DNA of 64,000 nucleotides from Lachnospiraceae bacterium (GCA_900770785.1 CAAGLJ010000076.1:1-64000); one strand, 5' to 3'; positions 8,167 to 17,325 are shown, numbered from the stretch's first letter. The notes: generated by a model not told the origin, from the letters alone. Made by a program: numbers and translations.

Positions 8167-8967
8167 ATGGAACTATGCAGTATCGCCAGCGGAAGCAGCG
8201 GCAACTGTATTTACGTTGGAACTCAGGCAACCCATCTTCTGGTGGATGTGGGTATCAGCGGAAAAAGAACAGAAAACGGATTGAACAGCATTGGACTTAC
8301 CTGCAGGGATCTGGATGGGATACTGATTACTCACGAGCATTCAGATCATATCAGTGGTCTGGGTGTTTTGAGCAGAAAATATCATTTACCCATTTATGCA
8401 ACCTCTAAAACCATAGAGGCAATTAAGAAAATCGCTTCTTTGGGAAGAATTAATCAGGAATTGTTCGTCCCCATAGAGGCAGATCAGTCATTTATTTTAA
8501 AAGATATTGTGGTAAATCCCATGCGGACATCCCACGATGCCAGTGAACCGGTAGCCTATCGTTTTCGTCATGGCAGCCACAAAATTGCTATTGCAACGGA
8601 TTTGGGAACCTACAACGATTATACGATAGAGTGCCTTAAGGGAATGGATCTTTTATTTCTGGAGGCCAATCATGATGTGAATATGCTTCAGGTGGGGCCT
8701 TACCCCTACGCCTTAAAGCAGAGAATTCTGGGAGACAGGGGGCATCTGTCTAATGAAAGAAGTGGTCAGCTTTTGGCCCATCTGCTTCACGACAGATTAC
8801 AGGCCGTGATTTTGGGGCATCTGAGCAAAGAGAATAATATTCCTGAGTTGGCTTACGAGACGGTGAGAGTAGAGCTGGCCATGGGAGAAAGAAAATACCG
8901 GGGAGACGAATTTCCCATTACTGTAGCAAACCGGGATGAGGTATCTCCCGTAATACGCATTGCCTGA
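8167..8967 (+). CDS. walJ: MBL-fold hydrolase, WalJ/YycJ family
   Basis: A 266-residue metallo-beta-lactamase-fold protein. The N-terminus MELCSIASGSSGNCIYVG is typical of YycJ/WalJ, a putative exonuclease linked to cell-wall and DNA metabolism through the walRK operon of bacilli. The metal site THEHSDHISGL (HxHxDH) is near residues 56-66, with later ligands in TSHDASEP, IATDLGTY and ILGHLSKEN. Here it is not beside walRK but follows the FtsA-like ATPase. ATG 8167 is chosen because GGAGGG lies 4 to 9 bp upstream; an ATG at 8155 is inside that Shine-Dalgarno sequence. The family is clear; the exact substrate is not. Confidence 0.88.
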   Translation: MELCSIASGSSGNCIYVGTQATHLLVDVGISGKRTENGLNSIGLTCRDLDGILITHEHSDHISGLGVLSRKYHLPIYATSKTIEAIKKIASLGRINQELFVPIEADQSFILKDIVVNPMRTSHDASEPVAYRFRHGSHKIAIATDLGTYNDYTIECLKGMDLLFLEANHDVNMLQVGPYPYALKQRILGDRGHLSNERSGQLLAHLLHDRLQAVILGHLSKENNIPELAYETVRVELAMGERKYRGDEFPITVANRDEVSPVIRIA

Positions 8968-9033
8968 ATGGATTTGTAAAAATCCGGCTCATATAAAAAG
9001 ACTGATGGAGCAGCAGAATGGAGGAAGGTTGAA

Positions 9034-9306
9034 ATGAAAAAAACGATTATTACCGTAGTGGGAAAAGACACAGTGGGAATCATTGCCAGAGTCTGTACTT
9101 ATCTGGCAGAAAATAACATTAATATTCTGGATATTTCCCAGACCATTGTACAGGGCTATTTTAATATGATGATGATTGTGGACAGGAAGGAAAGCAGCAA
9201 GCATTTCCGCGAAACGGCAGAGGAGCTGGAAAAGCTGGGAGAAGAAATCGGTGTGATTATCAAGTGCCAGAGGGAAGATATTTTTAACAGCATGCACCGT
9301 ATTTAG
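9034..9306 (+). CDS. ACT domain protein (UPF0237)
   Basis: A 90-residue stand-alone ACT domain. The opening KKTIITVVGKDTVGIIARVCTY and the middle NINILDISQTIVQGYFNMMM are the beta-alpha-beta ACT pattern used to sense amino acids or other small ligands. This family is almost always encoded immediately before the DUF711 protein, as here (gap of about 30 bp), so the two probably act together. The ligand is unknown. Start ATG 9034 is preceded by GGAGGAAGG. Confidence 0.9.
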   Translation: MKKTIITVVGKDTVGIIARVCTYLAENNINILDISQTIVQGYFNMMMIVDRKESSKHFRETAEELEKLGEEIGVIIKCQREDIFNSMHRI

Positions 9307-9338
9307 GCAGCGTACAGCGCTTTGAAATGGAGGAAAAA

Positions 9339-10703
9339 ATGTTAAATATATTTGAAGTGGCGGAAACCAACAAGATGATTGAAAAGGAGAATCTGGACGT
9401 CAGAACCATTACTATGGGTATAAGTCTTCTGGATTGCATTGATGATGATTTGACCCGTTTAAAGGAGAAGGTTTATACCAGAATCTATGAATCAGCAAAG
9501 AATCTGGTGGAAACGGGAGAGGAAATAGCCAAAGAGTTTGGTATTCCCATTGTAAACAAGAGAATTTCCGTTACTCCCATTGCTCTTATTGGCGGGGCTG
9601 CATGTAAAACTCCTGAGGACTTTGCTTCATTGGCAAAGACTCTGGATGAGGTGGCAAAAAAAGTGGGAGTCAACTTTATTGGTGGTTATTCTGCCCTGGT
9701 CAGTAAAGGCATGACCCGGGCAGACGAGCTGCTGATTCGTTCTATTCCACAGGCACTGGCCACTACAGAAAGGGTCTGCTCATCCATCAATCTTGGCTCT
9801 ACCAGAACCGGTATCAACATGGATGGGGTAAAGCTCATGGGAGAAATTATTAAGGAAACGGCGGAGGCTACCAAAGAGAAGGATTCCTTAGGCTGTGCAA
9901 AGCTGGTGGTATTTTGCAATGCTCCCGACGATAATCCTTTTATGGCAGGGGCCTTTCATGGAGTGACGGAAGCGGATTCCATTATCAATGTGGGAGTCAG
10001 TGGACCCGGAGTGGTTAAAACTGCTTTGGAGAAGGTAAGGGGAGAGAGCTTTGAGGTATTATGTGAGACCATTAAAAAGACTGCGTTTAAAGTCACACGG
10101 GTAGGACAGCTGGTAGCCAAAGAGGCATCAAAAAGGCTGGGAGTTCCTTTTGGTATCGTGGATCTTTCCCTGGCGCCGACACCGGCCATAGGTGATTCAG
10201 TAGCCGATATTCTGTGCGAGATGGGACTGGAATATGCAGGAGCACCGGGGACTACCGCTGCTTTGGCTTTACTGAATGACCAGGTAAAAAAGGGTGGAGT
10301 TATGGCCTCTTCCTATGTGGGAGGCTTAAGTGGGGCCTTTATTCCTGTCAGTGAAGATCAGGGAATGATTAATGCAGTAACGGCAGGGGCATTGACCCTG
10401 GAAAAGCTGGAGGCTATGACCTGTGTCTGTTCCGTAGGACTGGATATGATTGCCATTCCGGGAGAGACGAAGGCTGCGACTATTTCCGGCATAATTGCGG
10501 ATGAGCTGGCCATTGGCATGATTAATCAGAAAACCACAGCAGTAAGAATTATTCCCGTAATAGGAAAAGGAGTAGGAGAAACGGTAGAGTTTGGCGGACT
10601 TTTAGGGTATGCACCAATTATGCCGGTAAATAAATTTTCCTGCGATGCATTTATTAACCGGGGCGGAAGAATTCCAGCCCCCATACACAGCTTTAAAAAC
10701 TAA
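9339..10703 (+). CDS. PFL family protein, DUF711/UPF0210
   Basis: A 454-residue protein beginning MLNIFEVAETNKMIEKENLD. This matches the UPF0210/DUF711 family, whose fold is related to pyruvate formate-lyase but whose reaction is unestablished. Conserved stretches include NKRISVTPIALIGG, GVSGPGVVKTALEK, LSLAPTPAIGDSVADIL and GLDMIAIPGET. The family runs about 450 residues, so this copy is intact. ATG 9339 sits 5 bp after GGAGG; the in-frame ATG at 9327 is part of the Shine-Dalgarno sequence. It pairs with the upstream ACT protein. No function is assigned. Confidence 0.9.
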   Translation: MLNIFEVAETNKMIEKENLDVRTITMGISLLDCIDDDLTRLKEKVYTRIYESAKNLVETGEEIAKEFGIPIVNKRISVTPIALIGGAACKTPEDFASLAKTLDEVAKKVGVNFIGGYSALVSKGMTRADELLIRSIPQALATTERVCSSINLGSTRTGINMDGVKLMGEIIKETAEATKEKDSLGCAKLVVFCNAPDDNPFMAGAFHGVTEADSIINVGVSGPGVVKTALEKVRGESFEVLCETIKKTAFKVTRVGQLVAKEASKRLGVPFGIVDLSLAPTPAIGDSVADILCEMGLEYAGAPGTTAALALLNDQVKKGGVMASSYVGGLSGAFIPVSEDQGMINAVTAGALTLEKLEAMTCVCSVGLDMIAIPGETKAATISGIIADELAIGMINQKTTAVRIIPVIGKGVGETVEFGGLLGYAPIMPVNKFSCDAFINRGGRIPAPIHSFKN

Positions 10704-10723
10704 GGATACAGGAGGAAGAAAAA

Positions 10724-11017
10724 ATGAAATGTAAAAGAACACCAATTAAAGCAGAAGCAGTTCAGTATAAACCAGGTCAGGGACTGGAAGATGGATTTGA
10801 ATTCTGGGCAGATGTAGTAACCGCAGGCTGGATTGTTACGGATTTTCTGGTGAAAATCACTAGAGAAGACGGCAGTATCGTATGCCCCTATATCAGACAC
10901 AGACGGGGACGAACCTTTATTGGTGAAGGGGATTATGTCATCCAGGAGGAGGATGGAACCAAGCATGTTTGCGGAGCAGACAAATTTTTTAATCGTTTTG
11001 AAAAAATCGAAGAATAA
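10724..11017 (+). CDS. Small hypothetical protein with phage-protein-like architecture
   Basis: A 97-residue soluble protein. It opens with KCKRTPIKAEAVQY. It has an alternation of short strands, then GEGDYVIQEEDGTKHVCGADKFFNRFEKIEE-like ending (positions 10926-11014). This order recalls small phage proteins that read EAVQ...GDYIIKG...CKPDIFEKTYE, so a phage origin is plausible. There are no membrane segments and no signal peptide. GGAGG precedes the ATG by 8 bp. It lies between DUF711 and the TPR protein, all in one direction. Function unknown. Confidence 0.7.
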   Translation: MKCKRTPIKAEAVQYKPGQGLEDGFEFWADVVTAGWIVTDFLVKITREDGSIVCPYIRHRRGRTFIGEGDYVIQEEDGTKHVCGADKFFNRFEKIEE

Positions 11018-11045
11018 TGACCAGCCAAAGGAGAGCTGTTAAAGA

Positions 11046-13484
11046 ATGGGCAGAAGTATAGAAGAGATTTTCCAAAAATTGGATAAACTCTTTGCCGAAG
11101 GAGAAATGCAACAGGTTGAAAATTACCTTGGTGAAGTTTTGGATGAGGCCATAAAGCGGGATGATGTGGCTGTAATTATTGCGGTAACAAATGAGCTGAT
11201 CGGTTTTTATCGCGATACCAGCCAGTATGATAAATCTTTGGGCTATTGCCGCCAGATACTTCCCTATATGGAAACGCATGGACTTAGAGGAAGTATTCAT
11301 TATGCCACTACCTGTCTGAATGTAGCCAATGCCTGCAGGGCAGCCGGAGAGTGGGAGGCTTCTTTGCAGTTTTACCATCAGGTGGAAGAGGCCTACAGGA
11401 AGTTATTGCCGCCGGAGGACAGCCTGTATGCCAGCTATTACAATAACCTGAGCCTGCTTTATCAGGAGATGGGCAGATTTGAAGAGGCCAGTCTGGTTCT
11501 GAAAAAGGCTTTGGAAATTATGGAGGTCTGTCAGGATCAGATTAAAATTGCCACTACCTGTTCTAACCTGGCGGCTTCTTTGCTTCGCATGGGCGAAGAA
11601 GAGGAGGCTGAAAGGTATATCCTTCGGGCGTTAAAGATTTACGAGACAGAGGGAGAAGACTTTCATTATGCTGCTGCCCTTGCCGTTATGGGGGAGCTGC
11701 TTTATCGAAAAAAAAGATATGCTAAAGCAAAGGAATATTATACGAAGGCTCTCCTTGAACAAAAGAAGTATGTGGGAAAGACGGAATTTTACTACCGTAT
11801 ACTGGACAGTCTGGAAGAGGTGAAGCGGGCCATGGCACAGGAAGCCATGGCAGCGGACAGGAGTTTTTGTGCAGGAGCTGCCTCCACAGAGGAGGAAGCT
11901 GCCAGTCCTGCAAGGCAAATGCTGGAGGATTTTTTTCTGGAATATGGAAAGCCTATGCTGGAAGAGAAATTCCCTGAATTTTTGGATAAAATTGCTGTAG
12001 GTCTGGTAGGTGAAGGCTCAGAATGCTTCGGTTTTGATGATGAATTGTCCCAGGATCATGATTTTGGGCCCGGCTTTTGTCTTTGGATTACCAGAGATAC
12101 CTATAGCTTGATTGGAAAAGAGCTGGAGAAGGAATATGCCAGACTGCCCCTTACTTACAAAGGGATAACCAGAAGAAACATGGAAAGGGGAAAGAACCGG
12201 GTAGGTGTTTGCATCCTTGAGGACTTTTATACCCGCCTGATTGGTCTTGAACGGGCACCGGACAGTCTTGAGGAATGGGCCTTTATGGAAGAAACCGCTC
12301 TGGCAGCAGCTACCAACGGTAAAGTACTGGCAGACCCGGAAGGGATTTTCAGCAGAATTCGTGAAGAACTGCTTTCCTATTATCCCGAACCTGTCTGGCG
12401 GGCAAGAATTGCTGAAAAGGCCGCCTTAATGTCCCAGTATGGGCAGTATAATTATGGGCGGATGATGAAGAGAATGGATTTTGTCGGTGCCGAACAATGC
12501 CGAAGCCGTTTTGCTGCCGCTACAATGGAAATGCTTTATGCCCTAAACCGCACCTATAGTCCCTATTACAAATGGCTTTATCGGGGACTGGAAAGGCTGG
12601 ATTGCTTTGGCGTAAGAGAATTACTGCTCCAGCTGACCTTAACGCCTTTAAGGGAAAGAGAAGAAAATGAAGCTCTGATGGAGCAGATTTCCATTCTGGT
12701 TCTGGAAAAGCTGGGAGAAATGGGCTTTGTACAAAAAACAGAGGATACTTATCTGGAGCATTATGTAAAGCAGCTTCTGGAAGGAGGAAGAGCAGAACAT
12801 TCAGAGGGTATCGGCAATGGGACGGACAAAGCCACAAATAAGCTGGATGAGCCGGCAGATGCCGGGGAGGATGAAATTACCAAAGAAGATTTGGTAAAAC
12901 AGCTGGTAGAGCTGGAATGGCAGTGCTTTGACAAGGTGGAAAATGAAGGGGGACGGGCGGACTGCCAGAATGATTGGAATACCTTCTTTATTATGCGTAC
13001 CAGCCAGTACCTTACCTGGACCTCATCCATGATAAAAAGCTATATACAGGATTTCCAGAATGCTTTGGAGAGGGGCTGGAATCTGATTGCGGAAAAATAT
13101 GGCAGAATGATGGAATCCACAGTACCGTCACGATATCGGGAAATGGAAAAGAATTTTCCCACTCTGCCTTCCAAAAAGAAAGAGATTATTGAAGAAATCG
13201 TAAAAATCCAGGTGGTCTGGATGGAGGAATTTGCTGCCAATTATCCCAAAATGGCAGTAAACAGCAGAAGCATCCACAGCAGCGAAGACAATCCGCATAA
13301 CACCTCTTTCGAGACTTATCTAAGAGGGGAAATAAGCACCTATTCCGATTCCACTCTGGACTTGTATGGGCGGTTCATTGTAGCCCATTTACAGGCCGGT
13401 AAAAATCTGACTGAGGAGATTATGACCAATACGGCGTTGGCTTATGGATATGAGAGTCTCAGACAGGCAGAAGCAGTCCTGTGA
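11046..13484 (+). CDS. TPR - DUF4037 nucleotidyltransferase - DUF4125 fusion protein
   Basis: An 812-residue soluble protein in three parts. Residues about 1-270 are tetratricopeptide repeats (for example YYNNLSLLYQEMGRFEEASL, then CSNLAASLLRMGEEEEAERY). Residues about 290-580 form a DUF4037-type nucleotidyltransferase: GEGSECFGFDDELSQDHDF at 319-340 has the G-S...D-x-D arrangement of the pol-beta superfamily. Residues about 610-805 resemble DUF4125, opening EDLVKQLVELEWQCFDKVEN. The active-site acids are retained. No target is encoded nearby. It may nucleotidylate a protein or RNA recognised by the TPR part; this is inference. The domain names come from memory of the families. Confidence 0.8.
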   Translation: MGRSIEEIFQKLDKLFAEGEMQQVENYLGEVLDEAIKRDDVAVIIAVTNELIGFYRDTSQYDKSLGYCRQILPYMETHGLRGSIHYATTCLNVANACRAAGEWEASLQFYHQVEEAYRKLLPPEDSLYASYYNNLSLLYQEMGRFEEASLVLKKALEIMEVCQDQIKIATTCSNLAASLLRMGEEEEAERYILRALKIYETEGEDFHYAAALAVMGELLYRKKRYAKAKEYYTKALLEQKKYVGKTEFYYRILDSLEEVKRAMAQEAMAADRSFCAGAASTEEEAASPARQMLEDFFLEYGKPMLEEKFPEFLDKIAVGLVGEGSECFGFDDELSQDHDFGPGFCLWITRDTYSLIGKELEKEYARLPLTYKGITRRNMERGKNRVGVCILEDFYTRLIGLERAPDSLEEWAFMEETALAAATNGKVLADPEGIFSRIREELLSYYPEPVWRARIAEKAALMSQYGQYNYGRMMKRMDFVGAEQCRSRFAAATMEMLYALNRTYSPYYKWLYRGLERLDCFGVRELLLQLTLTPLREREENEALMEQISILVLEKLGEMGFVQKTEDTYLEHYVKQLLEGGRAEHSEGIGNGTDKATNKLDEPADAGEDEITKEDLVKQLVELEWQCFDKVENEGGRADCQNDWNTFFIMRTSQYLTWTSSMIKSYIQDFQNALERGWNLIAEKYGRMMESTVPSRYREMEKNFPTLPSKKKEIIEEIVKIQVVWMEEFAANYPKMAVNSRSIHSSEDNPHNTSFETYLRGEISTYSDSTLDLYGRFIVAHLQAGKNLTEEIMTNTALAYGYESLRQAEAVL

Positions 13485-13498
13485 AGAGGCTTCACAGG
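13478..13498 (+). terminator. Possible terminator hairpin at the end of the TPR-DUF4037 gene
   Basis: CCTGTGAAG at 13478-13486 pairs perfectly with CTTCACAGG at 13490-13498 around a 3-base loop. The left arm contains the stop codon. Only a weak T-rich stretch follows (TATTTC). The gene converges with tmcAL, so a terminator is expected here. Confidence 0.45.
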
Positions 13499-13541
13499 GA
13501 TATTTCTGCGGCAAAGCCAGAGGACTGAAAAAATGAAAGGG

Positions 13542-14768
13542 CTATAAGATGGGAAATTGCCGCCTGTACTCATCCCGGAAGGGAAGGGAAAACTTCTGGC
13601 TTAGAACACTCTCATAAATATGAGCAGCCCGAATATCCGTTTCCAGCATGGTCATAGCCAGAGAATCCAACAGGCTGGCAGAATCAGCCAGCTTGGAAAT
13701 CAATGGAATACAGGAATGAACCTTAATCTGATGAAGTAAGGGGGAGGCAGCCCTGCGAAAGCCCAGTATACGCCCGTATCGGGAGTAGCCTTCGGCTTTG
13801 TAGCGCTGCAAAGCCTCTTCCTTCATATCCAATAAAATATGCAGTAAACTACGGCTGATTCGGGAATGGGTCAGCTCTTTTGTTTTTAATGAATCACAGA
13901 AAGAGGCATAGTCTTTAAAAGAATAAAGCTGATTGCAGATGCGGTCTGCCAGCTCCTTATGCACATCAGCATAGAGGGAAAAATCTTCTTTTGCCATCAG
14001 TAAGCGATAGTGCAGTAAACCGGAAAAATCATTCATTTTTACAGGCATGGTGAAGCCGTATTCAGCCCGAAGCATTTCATAAACCGAAAAAGGCAGATGA
14101 TTCTTCAGCAAAGAGAGGTCCTTGTCTTTAAGATTCTGCCGTATTGCCGTAGCAGAAGAATAGCCCTCAGCAGATAAAGCGGCATCATGGTAGTTTCCAT
14201 GAAGGCGTTTTATGGTAATCGGTTTGATGGAGCTGTTCAGAGACAGGAGAGCATTGCAGTATTCGATTCCCAGTATATTATTGGGATGGGTTAAAAATGC
14301 GGCGTCTACTCCGGGAATATTTTTTTCCAGGGCAAGAGCCCTTGCCTTAGGAAAGGAGAGACCCTGCTTTAAGCCGGTCTGTAAATCTTTTCGGTAAGTA
14401 TCCGGCTCCTTTTGCAAAAAAGAAGCAACCTGCATTGGCTTTTCCAGACAGCCCTCCTCGCTGCCAAAAGAGAGGTAGTCTACTACCCCTGTTTTTTCCA
14501 GAAGAGAAAGGGCTCCGCAGGCAAAAAAATTTGCAGAACCGGTGGAAAAGAAGACAGGAAGCTCCAAAACCAGATCGGCACCGTTTTCCAAAGCCTGTTT
14601 TGCCCTGCTGTATTTATCCATAAGGGCAGCCTGTCCCCTCTGGGTAAAGTTTCCGCTCATTACGATGATAACGTAGTCCGCTCCGGTCAGCCTTCGGGTC
14701 TCTCTGATATGATATTGGTGTCCCCGGTGAAAAGGATTATACTCGGCAATAATTCCTGCAACCTTCAT
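13542..14768 (-). CDS. tmcAL: tRNA(Met) cytidine acetate ligase (UPF0348)
   Basis: Makes N4-acetylcytidine at the wobble position of elongator tRNA-Met using acetate and ATP. It has 408 residues, the family length. The nucleotidyltransferase N-terminus shows IIAEYNPFHRGHQYHI, with the HxGH-type motif, then MSGNFTQRGQAALMDKYSRA and ADLVLELP. HPNNILGIEYCNAL and TIKRLHGNYHD follow. Its neighbours pta-ackA, which handle acetate, are divergent. In B. subtilis the homologue ylbM also lies beside yceD (ylbN) and rpmF, so the location is conserved. GGGGAG precedes its ATG on the minus strand. Confidence 0.93.
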   Translation of the reverse strand: MKVAGIIAEYNPFHRGHQYHIRETRRLTGADYVIIVMSGNFTQRGQAALMDKYSRAKQALENGADLVLELPVFFSTGSANFFACGALSLLEKTGVVDYLSFGSEEGCLEKPMQVASFLQKEPDTYRKDLQTGLKQGLSFPKARALALEKNIPGVDAAFLTHPNNILGIEYCNALLSLNSSIKPITIKRLHGNYHDAALSAEGYSSATAIRQNLKDKDLSLLKNHLPFSVYEMLRAEYGFTMPVKMNDFSGLLHYRLLMAKEDFSLYADVHKELADRICNQLYSFKDYASFCDSLKTKELTHSRISRSLLHILLDMKEEALQRYKAEGYSRYGRILGFRRAASPLLHQIKVHSCIPLISKLADSASLLDSLAMTMLETDIRAAHIYESVLSQKFSLPFRDEYRRQFPIL

Positions 14769-14851
14769 CTGGAATGATCTCCCCTAACATGCCCTTTATG
14801 GATGAAAAATATCCAAAAATCAGACTGAATATTTGGTACTCTTGCTTCAAG

Positions 14852-14879
14852 ATTATTAAAAAAAGCAGTCCTTTGTCAA
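14852..14879 (-). promoter_or_regulatory. Promoter for tmcAL
   Basis: On the minus strand a perfect -35 TTGACA (plus positions 14874-14879) is followed after 16 bp by AATAAT (14852-14857), five of six to consensus. It lies 84 bp upstream of the tmcAL start and is back-to-back with the pta promoter. Confidence 0.65.
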
Positions 14880-14933
14880 TAGAATAACCAAAATTTGTGT
14901 CTTTTTTTGTACAATTAATTTTGGGAAAGAGTG

Positions 14934-14962
14934 TTGTATACAAAAAAAAAAAGGTCTATAAT
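14934..14962 (+). promoter_or_regulatory. Promoter for pta-ackA
   Basis: TTGTAT at 14934-14939, 17 bp spacer that includes an 11-base A run, and a perfect TATAAT at 14957-14962. The pta start is 36 bp downstream of the -10, and GGGGAGG lies 7 bp before the ATG. Confidence 0.85.
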
Positions 14963-14998
14963 ACAAATATCATATGACAAAAAAGGGGAGGTTAAAAT

Positions 14999-16000
14999 AT
15001 GTCATACATAGATTTAATCAAGGAGAAGGCAAGACAAGACGTAAGAACGATTGTGTTACCGGAAACAAACGATAAGAGAACCCTGATCGCGGCTTCTCGT
15101 ATCCTGGCAGAAGGAATTGCCAACATCATTATGGTAGGTAATGAGGAAAAAATCATGGATGGTGCAGGATGGCTGGAGGTAGATTTGACCGGCGTTACAG
15201 TAGTTGATCCTGCAAGATGTGACAAGCTGGACGAGTACGTTAATCTTTTATATGAAACCAGAAAGTCCAAGGGTATGACAGAGGAGAAAGCAAGAGAGAT
15301 CCTGTTAAAGGATTATCTTACCTTCGGGGTTATGATGGTTAAGGCTAACGATGCTGACGGTATGGTGGCAGGTGCCTGTCATGCTACAGCGGATGTATTG
15401 AGGCCATCCCTTCAGATTTTGAAAACAGCACCCGGAGTAAAACTGGTATCCGGTTTCTTTATTCTGGATGTGCCGGACTGCACTATGGGAGAGAACGGTA
15501 CCTTCCTTTTTGCGGACTGCGGTCTGAACCAGGATCCCAATGCAGAGGAGCTGGCTGCTATTGCAGATACTTCCGCAAAGAGCTTTAAGCAGCTCGTTGG
15601 AGCAAAGCCTATCATTGCCATGCTAAGCCACTCCACCAAAGGAAGTGCGAAGCATCCTCTGGTAGATAAGGTAGCAGAGGCAACCAGAATTGCCCGTGAA
15701 GAATATCCCGGATTGACGATCGATGGAGAATTGCAGGCAGATGCAGCTCTGGTTCCCTCCATAGGAAAATCCAAGGCTCCTGACAGTGAGGTTGCAGGAA
15801 AGGCCAACGTACTTATTTTCCCCAATCTGGACTGTGGTAATATTGGTTACAAGCTGGTACAGAGATTGGCTAAGGCAGAGGCTTACGGCCCTATGCTGCA
15901 GGGTATTGCCAAGCCGGTTAATGATTTGTCCCGCGGCTGTAGCTGGGAGGACATTGTAGGTGTAGTGGCACTGACTGCTGTTCAGGCTCAGCTGGTATAG
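14999..16000 (+). CDS. pta: Phosphate acetyltransferase
   Basis: Interconverts acetyl-CoA and acetyl phosphate, the first step of substrate-level ATP formation through acetate. It has 333 residues, the short single-domain form of Firmicutes. Motifs include IVLPETNDKRTLIAASRIL at the N-terminus, then PGVKLVSGFFILDVPDCTMGENG, MLSHSTKGSAKHP, DGELQADAALVP, and ANVLIFPNLDCGNIGYKLVQR near the C-terminus. It is followed by ackA after 47 bp, the standard fermentation pair. The identification is secure. Confidence 0.97.
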   Translation: MSYIDLIKEKARQDVRTIVLPETNDKRTLIAASRILAEGIANIIMVGNEEKIMDGAGWLEVDLTGVTVVDPARCDKLDEYVNLLYETRKSKGMTEEKAREILLKDYLTFGVMMVKANDADGMVAGACHATADVLRPSLQILKTAPGVKLVSGFFILDVPDCTMGENGTFLFADCGLNQDPNAEELAAIADTSAKSFKQLVGAKPIIAMLSHSTKGSAKHPLVDKVAEATRIAREEYPGLTIDGELQADAALVPSIGKSKAPDSEVAGKANVLIFPNLDCGNIGYKLVQRLAKAEAYGPMLQGIAKPVNDLSRGCSWEDIVGVVALTAVQAQLV

Positions 16001-16047
16001 TAAAAAGGGATAATGGTTTTGTATTGCAAAATGGAGGAAAATAGGAA

Positions 16048-17247
16048 ATGAATGTATTGGTGATTAACTGTGGAAGTTCTTCATTAAAATTTCAGTTAAT
16101 TAATGCGGAAAGCGAAGATTTAATTGCAAAGGGTCTGTGTGAAAGAATCGGTATTGATGGCAGTCAGCTGGTATATTCACCCACAGGCGGCAAAAAAGTG
16201 GAGAAGGTTGTTCCCATGTCGGATCACACAACTGCGGTGAAGCTGGTTTTAGATGCGCTTTGCGACAGTGAAATTGGTGTGATTAAGAGTCTGGATGAAA
16301 TTAATGCCGTTGGACACCGTATCGTGCATGGTGGGGAAAAATTTGCAAAATCCACCATTCTTACGGATGAAGTAATTAAGGGAATTGAAGAATGCAACGA
16401 CCTTGCACCTCTTCACAATCCGGCTAATTTGATTGGTATTAATGCCTGCAAAGAGTTGATGCCGAACGTTCCCATGGTGGGTGTTTTTGATACCGCATTC
16501 CATCAGACCATGCCTCAGGAGGCATATATTTACGGTATTCCTTACGATTATTATACAAAATATAAAGTTCGCCGCTATGGTTTCCATGGTACCAGCCATT
16601 CTTATGTTTCCAGGAGAGCAGCTGAACTTTTGGGCAAGAGCTACGATGACTGCAAAATTATCGTTTGTCATTTAGGAAACGGTGCATCCGTTTCAGCAGT
16701 AAAGAACGGCAAGTGCGTGGATACCTCCATGGGTCTTACCCCTCTGGAAGGATTAATCATGGGAACCAGAAGTGGTGACTTGGATCCTGCAGTTATTGAA
16801 TTTATTGCTAAAAAAGAGAATAAATCCATTGATGAGGTGATGAAGATATTGAATAAAGAATCCGGTGTATTAGGTTTATCTGGTGGATTCTCTTCTGACT
16901 TCAGAGATTTGGAGGAAGCTCGCACAAAGGGCGATGCAGCAGGCATAAGAGCTTTAGAGGCCTTTGCTTACCGTGTGGCAAAATATATTGGCGCCTATAT
17001 AGCTGCCATGGATGGTGTTGATGGAATCTGCTTCACCGCGGGAGTAGGTGAAAACAGTTCGCTGGTTCGTTCCATGATTGTGGAAAAATATCTTACCTTC
17101 ATCGGCATAAAACTGGATCAGGATGCAAACAATAAGCGGGGAGAGGATATCGTTATTTCTGCTAATGAGCAGGGTCCCAAGGTTATGGTTATCCCTACCA
17201 ACGAAGAATTGATGATTGCAAGAGATACCTATGCTTTAACAAAATAG
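16048..17247 (+). CDS. ackA: Acetate kinase
   Basis: Transfers phosphate from acetyl phosphate to ADP, giving ATP and acetate. It has 399 residues, family length. The ASKHA fold is evident from VINCGSSSLKFQL at the N-terminus, then VGHRIVHGGEKF, VFDTAFHQTMP, RRYGFHGTSHSYV, HLGNGASVSAVKNGK and FTAGVGENS. It lies directly after pta and shares its promoter. GGAGG at 16033-16037 serves the start. Acetate production is thus one energy route of this fermenter. Confidence 0.98.
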   Translation: MNVLVINCGSSSLKFQLINAESEDLIAKGLCERIGIDGSQLVYSPTGGKKVEKVVPMSDHTTAVKLVLDALCDSEIGVIKSLDEINAVGHRIVHGGEKFAKSTILTDEVIKGIEECNDLAPLHNPANLIGINACKELMPNVPMVGVFDTAFHQTMPQEAYIYGIPYDYYTKYKVRRYGFHGTSHSYVSRRAAELLGKSYDDCKIIVCHLGNGASVSAVKNGKCVDTSMGLTPLEGLIMGTRSGDLDPAVIEFIAKKENKSIDEVMKILNKESGVLGLSGGFSSDFRDLEEARTKGDAAGIRALEAFAYRVAKYIGAYIAAMDGVDGICFTAGVGENSSLVRSMIVEKYLTFIGIKLDQDANNKRGEDIVISANEQGPKVMVIPTNEELMIARDTYALTK

Positions 17248-17264
17248 AGCTTATAACAATTTGT

Positions 17265-17292
17265 GGGTAACAGGGTAAATACTTTGTTACCC
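17265..17292 (+). other. Inverted repeat between ackA and yceD
   Basis: GGGTAACA at 17265-17272 and TGTTACCC at 17285-17292 form an 8 bp stem with a 12-base loop. No T tract follows, so termination would be weak; it may lower read-through into yceD. It ends 33 bp before the chosen yceD start. Confidence 0.4.
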
Positions 17293-17325
17293 CATCATCA
17301 TATTATAAGAGAAAAGGGTGAAACA

